Shown: positions 1 to 5,034 of the stretch, in pieces
How positions within the stretch are numbered: the stretch's first letter is position 1
Layout: each line of letters opens with the position of its first letter
Assembly: GCA_027063755.1 (NCBI GenBank)
Contig: JAMORD010000128.1
Coordinates: forward strand, 1 to 5,728
Direction: 5' to 3'
Length of the DNA: 5,728 nucleotides
From: a bacterium
GTDB lineage: Bacteria > Coprothermobacterota > Coprothermobacteria > Coprothermobacterales > JAADFF01
The notes under the pieces: model-generated
The model's database searches: none
What the model was told of the DNA's origin: nothing
What the model saw: the letters and a program-made list of their open reading frames with translations, nothing else
Translations under genes and position numbers: made by a program

Positions 1-19
1 GATAATGTTAAGACCCTTC

Positions 20-57
20 AAAAACTGCTTGAGGGTAGGTAATACCTACCCTCAAGC
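20..57 (-). terminator. Rho-independent terminator of the tldD-tldE operon
   Basis: A perfect 14-bp stem (27-40 pairing with 44-57) closes on a 3-base loop, AAT on the plus strand. Read on the minus strand it lies just after the tldE stop codon and is followed by AG and then five T residues (positions 24-20), the usual layout of an intrinsic terminator. On the plus strand the stem is followed by TTTACTTTAT, a poorer U-rich tail, so it may also stop transcripts entering from the left. The pairing is read directly from the sequence; the function is inferred from shape and position. Confidence 0.85.
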
Positions 58-63
58 TTTACT

Positions 64-1341
64 TTATCCTCCAATAATCTCTGCCCCCTCTGCCAATATG
101 TATGGCATGGGGCCTGTGTCAAGCATCTGAATATCTTTGCTGATATCCACGATACCGTTTAGTATATCCAGCACGGAGAATGACACCATGGTATCTGTAA
201 TGCCATATGCTATTTCGCCGTTTTCTATAAAGAAACTGTTTTTGGCAACACCAGATACCATGCCAGTCTGATAGTTGATATTGCCAGAAAACCTCTCAAG
301 GAGTATGGCCCTGTCTATAGACTTTATCATGTCATCAAGCCTGCTTGTACTGTCTATCTTTAGGCAGTGGGGTGCTACCCCGGGCACAGAGGAGTAGCCA
401 CCACTGGCATGTCCTGTGTTAACCATGCCCAGATACTTAGATGCATATGCATTAAGGAAGAAGTTTTCTAGTGTTCCCTTGCTGATAATAGGGGTTAGCA
501 ATGTCGGTGTTCCCTCTCTGTCAAATGCCGTTGCGTAAGGGGAGCCGTCAACAAGTGGATTGTCTATAATTGTGAGTTTAGATGAGGCTATCTGTTTGCC
601 AATACTGTCTTTCCACATACTGGCATTTCTCACAACCCTTAGACCGCTGGCATGGTATGTGATAAAGTCTATGATTATGTCTTCTACAGCACGGGGAGAC
701 AGAAGAATGATTCCTTTATAGGAAGGTGCCTTCCTGGGATGTAGCGTCTTTACAAGTCTTCTGACAAATGCCCTTGTCTCATTCTTGACCCTGCTTATAA
801 AATTTTCATAGCCGACATCTTCAACAGAGATGTAGTCAAATGATGATACCTCATCGCCCTCTATGGCCATACCGGATATAACCATAGAAAATGCCGTGCG
901 TTTTTCTGAGACACTAACACCTTCTGTGTTTTCCACAGATATCTCTGTTTTCTCTATATCCACCATCAGTGAGTCTATGGATATACGGCTGTCTGTTTCT
1001 TGGGCAAGTTCCAGAAAGCCTTTGGCAAGATCTGCAGCTGTCTTGACCATATCTATCTTGTCTATGGTTTCGTCGTATATACCTGTAATGTCTGGATATC
1101 TCCCGGGACGCCCCATATCAAGAAATGGGTCTTTGGGCGATGTCTGTGCTATTTCTCTCGCCATCTGTGTTAGCTTTTCTATATCTGCACTGCCTATGGC
1201 CGATACAAATCCTTGCCTACTATTTTCTATAACCCTGACACCTGTTGCCTGAAAGTTGCCATATGATACTGTTTTTAGCTTGCCACTCTCTACAAAGGCA
1301 TGTGCCTTATCGTTATAGGCTGTGAATATTTCCCTCTTCAC
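64..1341 (-). CDS. tldE: TldE/PmbA subunit of the TldD/TldE metalloprotease
   Basis: This 425-residue protein is the partner subunit of the TldD/TldE peptidase, a cytoplasmic heterodimer known in E. coli for maturing microcin B17 and degrading CcdA and unfolded peptides. It shows family landmarks: an N-terminal region around residues 30-50 (TGVRVIEN...GFVSA), a C-terminal block with LTIIDNP (256-262), FDREGTPT (273-280), LLTPIISKGTLENF (281-294), NTGHASGG (308-315) and FSGNINYQTG (351-360), and a closing G-rich end. The segment aligned with the TldD metal helix reads LLSPRAVEDIII (213-224) and has no HExxxH. This is normal for TldE, which lacks the metal centre. Length is close to E. coli PmbA (about 450). 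The start is GTG at 1341, inside the tldD stop (GTGA overlap), preceded by AGGGGG nine bases upstream. The overlap suggests translational coupling and roughly equal subunit output. The natural substrate here is unknown. Confidence 0.93.
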   Translation of the reverse strand: MKREIFTAYNDKAHAFVESGKLKTVSYGNFQATGVRVIENSRQGFVSAIGSADIEKLTQMAREIAQTSPKDPFLDMGRPGRYPDITGIYDETIDKIDMVKTAADLAKGFLELAQETDSRISIDSLMVDIEKTEISVENTEGVSVSEKRTAFSMVISGMAIEGDEVSSFDYISVEDVGYENFISRVKNETRAFVRRLVKTLHPRKAPSYKGIILLSPRAVEDIIIDFITYHASGLRVVRNASMWKDSIGKQIASSKLTIIDNPLVDGSPYATAFDREGTPTLLTPIISKGTLENFFLNAYASKYLGMVNTGHASGGYSSVPGVAPHCLKIDSTSRLDDMIKSIDRAILLERFSGNINYQTGMVSGVAKNSFFIENGEIAYGITDTMVSFSVLDILNGIVDISKDIQMLDTGPMPYILAEGAEIIGG

Positions 1342-2726
1342 TGTGATCTACCCCCTATCTTCATGCGGGTTCTTATATGTGGTCCGCCACCATCAACTTT
1401 GGCAGGTTGGAATTTGCCACAGTATCCTGTGCCCATTTCCAGTTTTATGTCGTTGCCTACCATGTCTACATTGCTAAGCACCTCAAATGCCTGACCAGAG
1501 ATGGTGGCAGATTTAACAGGGTGGGCTATCTTGCCGTTTTTGATGCGATATGCCTCACCTACACCAAACATAAACTCGGCATTGGCATCAGCCTGACCAC
1601 CGCCAAATGCCGTTGTCATGAGATAGCCATCGTCTGTGGCCTCAATCATTGCCTGTAGCGTATCGTTGCCGGGCAGTATATATGTGTTTCGCATCCTCAC
1701 AATAGGCTCATCCATATATAGCCATGCCCTGCTGTTGCCTGTGTTGTCAAGTCCCAGCTTCTGGGATGTAATGCTGTCTGTCATATAACCTTTCAGTATG
1801 CCGTTTTCTATGATAACTGCCTCTTTGGCTTCGGAGCCCTCATCGTCAAAGGGTATCCAACCTGATGCATGGGGGGCAAAGTCTGGATGTGGGTGGTCTA
1901 CTAGTGTGATTTTCTCAGATGCCACTTTATGTCCCAATTTGCCCGCTGTAATGGAGCCAGATAGCACAAAGTCTGCCTCCACAGTATGTCCTATAGCCTC
2001 ATGAGATAGTAGTCCCACAAGCTCGGGGCCAAGTATAACGGTGGCCTCTCCGCTTTCCGGATAGGGTGCATGGAGATTCTGAAGAAGCACTTTGGCAACT
2101 TTATCTACCTTGCCATAGGGATCAAACGATAGCATGTCATCCCATCCACCTGTTATACCTATTCCCTCTGCGTATTCTTCCCTGTCTCCATCTTCTTCGG
2201 CCGATGCAAAGGCAATAAGCTCAAGGTTAGGGTATTTGGTATATGCCTGTGTGCCCTCGGTGTTTACTATCCACTTTTCATCAAGAAGCTCTGTATATCT
2301 CACAATAGATGAGATGATGCGGTTGTCTGTGTCTTTTAGTCTGTTGTCAAGTTCTAACATGAGATGAACCTTATCTTTTAGGGGCACTGTTTCTGCAGGT
2401 GTGATGACCTTTGGTGGGAAAAATTCTCCTATCAGGGGATGAATAAGAGGTTTGATGTTTTCATGTAGACCTATAACCTTAGCACCTGCCGTGGCTTTTT
2501 CAAGGGCTTCTTTCAGCCCCGATGGGGATATGTCTGATGTGTAGGCAAATCCCCATGCTCCGTCTACGTACACCCTAACCGATACCCCTATCTTTTCGTC
2601 AAACTTGTTTTCTGTGACAACCCCGTTTTCTACACGGATAACCCTGACTTGCCTGCGATGGAGTCTAACCTGCGTGTGATGGTCTGGATGCAAACCGTGT
2701 TTTAGCGTGTTAAAAATATCTTTCAT
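1338..2726 (-). CDS. tldD: TldD, metal-bearing subunit of the TldD/TldE protease
   Basis: TldD is the catalytic, zinc-carrying subunit of the TldD/TldE peptidase. From the start chosen here it has 462 residues; E. coli TldD is about 480. The metal motif HEAIGH is at residues 242-247 (codons near 1986-2003). The third ligand expected from the E. coli structure is Cys436 in GYCGK, so H242, H247 and C436 are predicted zinc ligands and E243 the catalytic glutamate. Other family blocks include DDEGSEAKEAVIIENGILKGYM (residues 294-315), NTGNSRAW and FGGGQADAN. The open frame extends to an ATG at 2750. I prefer the ATG at 2726 because AAGGGAGGG sits six bases upstream of it, and because a TATAAT at 2756-2751 would put the transcript start at about 2744, downstream of the 2750 codon. 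tldE follows with a four-base overlap. The catalytic set looks intact and an active enzyme is likely. Confidence 0.95.
   Translation of the reverse strand: MKDIFNTLKHGLHPDHHTQVRLHRRQVRVIRVENGVVTENKFDEKIGVSVRVYVDGAWGFAYTSDISPSGLKEALEKATAGAKVIGLHENIKPLIHPLIGEFFPPKVITPAETVPLKDKVHLMLELDNRLKDTDNRIISSIVRYTELLDEKWIVNTEGTQAYTKYPNLELIAFASAEEDGDREEYAEGIGITGGWDDMLSFDPYGKVDKVAKVLLQNLHAPYPESGEATVILGPELVGLLSHEAIGHTVEADFVLSGSITAGKLGHKVASEKITLVDHPHPDFAPHASGWIPFDDEGSEAKEAVIIENGILKGYMTDSITSQKLGLDNTGNSRAWLYMDEPIVRMRNTYILPGNDTLQAMIEATDDGYLMTTAFGGGQADANAEFMFGVGEAYRIKNGKIAHPVKSATISGQAFEVLSNVDMVGNDIKLEMGTGYCGKFQPAKVDGGGPHIRTRMKIGGRSQ
1351..1356 (-). promoter_or_regulatory. Ribosome binding site of tldE inside tldD
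   Basis: AGGGGG on the minus strand lies nine bases before the GTG start at 1341 and within the last codons of tldD. It supports the GTG as the true tldE start and the stop-start overlap as a coupling point. Confidence 0.6.
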
Positions 2727-2732
2727 GTTGTT

Positions 2733-2741
2733 CCCTCCCTT
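2733..2741 (-). promoter_or_regulatory. Ribosome binding site deciding the tldD start
   Basis: AAGGGAGGG on the minus strand lies six bases before the ATG at 2726. It falls inside the open frame that begins at the ATG at 2750, so it argues that the first eight residues of that longer frame are not translated. Confidence 0.8.
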
Positions 2742-2750
2742 CTGAGGCAT

Positions 2751-2756
2751 ATTATA
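2751..2756 (-). promoter_or_regulatory. -10 box of the tldDE promoter
   Basis: A perfect TATAAT on the minus strand lies 25 bases before the tldD ATG. Transcription would start near 2744, giving a leader of about 18 bases that still contains the ribosome binding site. At a 17-base spacing the -35 position (2774-2779 reading TCCATT) is poor, and there is no TGn extension, so the promoter may be weak or need an activator. Predicted from sequence only. Confidence 0.5.
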
Positions 2757-2770
2757 CGGCTTTTTTCACT

Positions 2771-2776
2771 TATAAT
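2771..2776 (+). promoter_or_regulatory. -10 box of the receptor promoter
   Basis: A perfect TATAAT on the plus strand lies 40 bases before the receptor GTG and predicts a start near 2783. The -35 region at 17-base spacing (2748-2753, CATATT) does not match TTGACA and falls over the -10 box of the divergent tldDE promoter. I looked for a flagellar-type sigma-28 site (TAAA-N15-GCCGATAA) and found none. Confidence 0.5.
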
Positions 2777-2800
2777 GGATAATTACATGGTATATGTTTT

Positions 2801-2810
2801 GAGGAGGTGA
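2801..2810 (+). promoter_or_regulatory. Ribosome binding site of the receptor gene
   Basis: GAGGAGGTGA is an almost complete match to the 16S anti-Shine-Dalgarno complement, with its AGGAGG core nine bases before GTG at 2817. An ATG overlaps its end at 2810 but is out of frame with the receptor and too close to be used, so the GTG is the supported start. Confidence 0.85.
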
Positions 2811-2816
2811 TGTCTT

Positions 2817-4898
2817 GTGCGTATTGGAAAGAATATTGTTATTTACCTGATTCTCTTTGGCTTGGCGATGTTAATATTTTACGGTATATGGGCTGCGGTG
2901 GATATCCACAAGTATTCACCTGATATTGTCCTTAATAGATGGTATACATTAGATGGTAAGGAGTTTCCATTATCCGGCAAACTGGTTAACAATAATGACT
3001 GGAAATCTATTCAGCTATATACGACATTTTCTGTGAGTAATGAAGGACTATACTATCTTGTTCTGCCCCGTATTGATGCCGGGGGAGGATATATAGTATA
3101 TATAGATGGCAAGGAGGTAGCCTCAAGAGAACTTGGTAAGTCTAAATATCTCAATCTGTGGCATAAAACAGAGGTGTATCCTGCTTATCTAACTGCCGGT
3201 GAGCACAAATTGGCGCTGAAACTCACATATGTTCATACATATGGTTTTTCAGCCACCCCACCATTTTTCTCTAAGAGCTCTTATAGTGCATTTGCCTTTA
3301 GAGATGTATTCAATTTTTGGAACGAATGGATATATGTAGCCAGTGGTTCTATTATGCTTATTATGGGATTTATCTTCCTCATGCTTGCAAAACTGACAGG
3401 TAGCCGTATGAAGAAATACTGGTTGCTTGGGAGTGCCTTTGTGGTGATGTCTCTGACGAGTTTTGACTATGTGGCTGTTAATATCCCCATAAACTACCTG
3501 TTGTTTAAGAAAATCGTTGTATATGCCATGCTTATAGGAGTGGGTTTGTATCTTGAGGCTATGATTTTATTTCTTAGAGACTTGAAAAGATGGGAAAGGA
3601 ATGTTTTTTACGGTCATTACATAGTCGCCACGCTTATTACCATATTTAGTCCAACACTTTTTATATATAAGACTCTTTACAATTACTACTATCTTGCACT
3701 AATACTTCTCTATGTATATGTACTTGTTGTATATGTCGTTAGTGCTGTGCATCGTATAGACCGCATTATTCTTGGTGGTCTGGCATTTCTTGGAGCTTCT
3801 TATGTACTTGCCATTCTTGATGTTGCCGGTATTATCACATTGCCTGTACTTGCCACATCTATGGGTCTTCTTGGGGCCTCTGTGCTCAGTAGTATTGCCC
3901 TTCTTGTGGATTTTGCCAATGTATATGCTGAAGCCCTTAGAGCAAGAGCTGAGTCTGAAGAGGCCCGCGAGCGCATACAGAGTATTCTTACTGAAGTTGA
4001 AAATGAGACGGTGTCCATTGAGGGTGTTATGAAAGGGCTTGAAAGTATTAGTGAAAAAGTTGCTATGGCATCTAAAGATATGGAGGAGGTTGCGGGCACA
4101 CTGGAAGAGAAAACAGATACTTTGTCCCATGCAGCATCCTCTATTGCCGACAATATTGACGGTATAAAGGCCGCTGCGGCATCACTTTCACAGAGTGCTT
4201 CAGAACTGGCAGCATTTTCACAAAAGATGCAACAAGAAGTTGCCTCAGATATAACCGAACTAGCCCGTGTTGTAGAGGTATTTGAACAAGTTGGTAAGCA
4301 GATGGAGGATATTAATACATTAACTTCAGAGTTTCAGCGCGTATCCGATAGTGTAGGGGTAATTGTAGATGAGATTACAGGTATTGCCGATAAGACAAAT
4401 CTTCTTGCCCTCAATGCCGCTATTGAGGCAGCCCGTGCCGGTGAAGCGGGTAGAGGTTTTGCCGTTGTGGCCGATGAGATAAGGAAGCTTGCCGAGATGT
4501 CTAAGTCATCGGCTGCCAAGATACAGGAGATTATGTCTGGTCTTGCACAGTTTGCTACAACTCTTGCAAACGATGTGCATAAAACAACTGATAATCTTAA
4601 AGAGGCTATTAAGGGAAGTCTATCTGTTTCTCAGGGACTTGAGGATACATCTGAAGATGTGAGGAGATTGGCAGCGATGTCAGATGATTTGGCCGCCGTA
4701 TCAGAAGAACTATCTGCATCTACTGTTGAGGTTGGTAGTTCTATGGAGAGGCTAACTCAGCTGACTGAACTGATAGATAATCTCGCTGGCAAGCTTTCCG
4801 ATATTGCCGAGGACCAACGTGAGCTATCCGATGGCCTTGTTAGTAGCGCAGAAAAACTTGGTGCCGACATTAATCATCTTAAAGGACTGTTATCTTAG
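2817..4898 (+). CDS. Seven-transmembrane methyl-accepting chemotaxis-type receptor
   Basis: This 693-residue membrane receptor should bind a ligand outside the cell and control a CheA/CheW array inside. Order of parts: a membrane anchor or uncleaved signal (about 7-28); an extracytoplasmic beta-rich domain (about 30-168) with [16 protein letters not shown] and a later [12 protein letters not shown], a pattern like jelly-roll sugar-binding folds; seven hydrophobic helices (about 171-193, 201-222, 227-253, 265-285, 289-311, 316-338, 342-367); a charged coiled coil (368-395); and an MCP signalling domain to the C-terminus. The MCP tip [20 protein letters not shown] (528-547) is canonical, centred on E543 with about 150 residues on each side. 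A site matching the methylation consensus lies at 626-635, with E630 and E631. Basic residues fall in the loops after helices 1, 3, 5 and 7, which places the C-terminus in the cytoplasm. There is no HAMP domain and no C-terminal NWETF-type CheR/CheB tether. Overall it resembles 7TMR-DISM receptors with an MCP output. The ligand is unknown. MCP identity is very firm; the DISM relation is inferred. Confidence 0.92.
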   Translation: MRIGKNIVIYLILFGLAMLIFYGIWAAVDIHKYSPDIVLNRWYTLDGKEFPLSGKLVNNNDWKSIQLYTTFSVSNEGLYYLVLPRIDAGGGYIVYIDGKEVASRELGKSKYLNLWHKTEVYPAYLTAGEHKLALKLTYVHTYGFSATPPFFSKSSYSAFAFRDVFNFWNEWIYVASGSIMLIMGFIFLMLAKLTGSRMKKYWLLGSAFVVMSLTSFDYVAVNIPINYLLFKKIVVYAMLIGVGLYLEAMILFLRDLKRWERNVFYGHYIVATLITIFSPTLFIYKTLYNYYYLALILLYVYVLVVYVVSAVHRIDRIILGGLAFLGASYVLAILDVAGIITLPVLATSMGLLGASVLSSIALLVDFANVYAEALRARAESEEARERIQSILTEVENETVSIEGVMKGLESISEKVAMASKDMEEVAGTLEEKTDTLSHAASSIADNIDGIKAAAASLSQSASELAAFSQKMQQEVASDITELARVVEVFEQVGKQMEDINTLTSEFQRVSDSVGVIVDEITGIADKTNLLALNAAIEAARAGEAGRGFAVVADEIRKLAEMSKSSAAKIQEIMSGLAQFATTLANDVHKTTDNLKEAIKGSLSVSQGLEDTSEDVRRLAAMSDDLAAVSEELSASTVEVGSSMERLTQLTELIDNLAGKLSDIAEDQRELSDGLVSSAEKLGADINHLKGLLS

Positions 4899-4918
4899 CT
4901 GTTAGTGTGGTGAGATTT

Positions 4919-4930
4919 ATGCAAATGCAT
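4919..4930. promoter_or_regulatory. Short inverted repeat beside the SLH promoter
   Basis: ATGCA-AA-TGCAT is a perfect 5-bp dyad with a 2-base centre. It directly abuts the best -35 candidate (4931-4936) of the SLH promoter, a place where a regulator could act. It is short, has no U-tract and so is not a terminator; chance occurrence is quite possible. Confidence 0.25.
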
Positions 4931-4961
4931 TTGGATAAGTATGCTGCCTTTGTGGTATAAT
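4931..4961 (+). promoter_or_regulatory. Extended -10 promoter of the SLH gene
   Basis: TGGTATAAT (4953-4961) combines a perfect -10 hexamer (4956-4961) with a TGn extension. The best -35 candidate is TTGGAT (4931-4936) at a long 19-base spacing; extended -10 promoters often tolerate a poor -35. Transcription should start near 4968, leaving a leader of about 67 bases before the ATG at 5035. Confidence 0.7.
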
Positions 4962-4973
4962 TTAACCGTGAAA

Positions 4974-4995
4974 AGGTGTAGGCGTGCCTGCACCT
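4974..4995 (+). promoter_or_regulatory. 5' stem-loop in the SLH mRNA leader
   Basis: AGGTGTAGG pairs with CCTGCACCT around a CGTG loop, giving a 9-bp stem with one G-U pair. It begins only about six bases after the predicted transcript start and has no following U-run. A hairpin at the extreme 5' end commonly protects abundant, long-lived mRNAs such as those of surface proteins. The pairing is visible; the stabilising role is inferred. Confidence 0.5.
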
Positions 4996-5015
4996 GTAAA
5001 CCTTAAAAACCCTCG

Positions 5016-5023
5016 AAAGGAGG
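5016..5023 (+). promoter_or_regulatory. Ribosome binding site deciding the SLH start
   Basis: AAAGGAGG precedes two in-frame ATG codons, at 5026 and 5035. Only two bases separate it from the first and eleven from the second, so the second is the better start and gives a typical signal peptide beginning MRKYVV. The core GAGG (5020-5023) could pair with CCTC at 5011-5014 in a weak 4-bp hairpin. Confidence 0.75.
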
Positions 5024-5034
5024 AGATGTGCGAC

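Noticed and set aside
863-1252. A 129-codon plus-strand open frame inside tldE
   Set aside because: It is antisense to a well-supported gene; its serine- and isoleucine-rich product resembles a back-translation shadow and has no family signature.
2745-2780. Sigma-28 (flagellar) promoter for the receptor or tldDE
   Set aside because: GCCGTATAAT on the minus strand resembles part of the -10 element, but no TAAA lies about 15 bases upstream and the direction is towards tldDE, not the chemoreceptor.
2788-2796. TGGTATATG as an alternative extended -10 for the receptor gene
   Set aside because: The start it predicts falls in the ribosome binding site, which would leave almost no leader; TATAAT at 2771 fits better.
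3087-3110. Repeated TATATAG units within the receptor gene
   Set aside because: They are two short A+T-rich repeats inside coding sequence that encode ordinary residues (YIVYIDG); there is no array or wider periodicity.
3699-4153. Two minus-strand and one plus-strand open frames of 86-143 codons inside the receptor gene
   Set aside because: They overlap the membrane-to-MCP region, whose reading frame is certain from the conserved downstream tip, and none shows a domain or a convincing start site.
4919-4960. A 13-codon open frame (MQMHLDKYAAFVV) between the receptor and SLH genes
   Set aside because: It covers the SLH promoter itself, ends inside the -10 box and has only a weak GGTGA upstream; a chance frame is more likely than a peptide gene.
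4968-5006. A GTG-started 12-codon frame (MKRCRRACTCKP) in the SLH leader
   Set aside because: It would have to be translated from a leaderless mRNA, and its Cys/Arg content follows from the hairpin sequence. A leader peptide cannot be excluded but nothing supports it.
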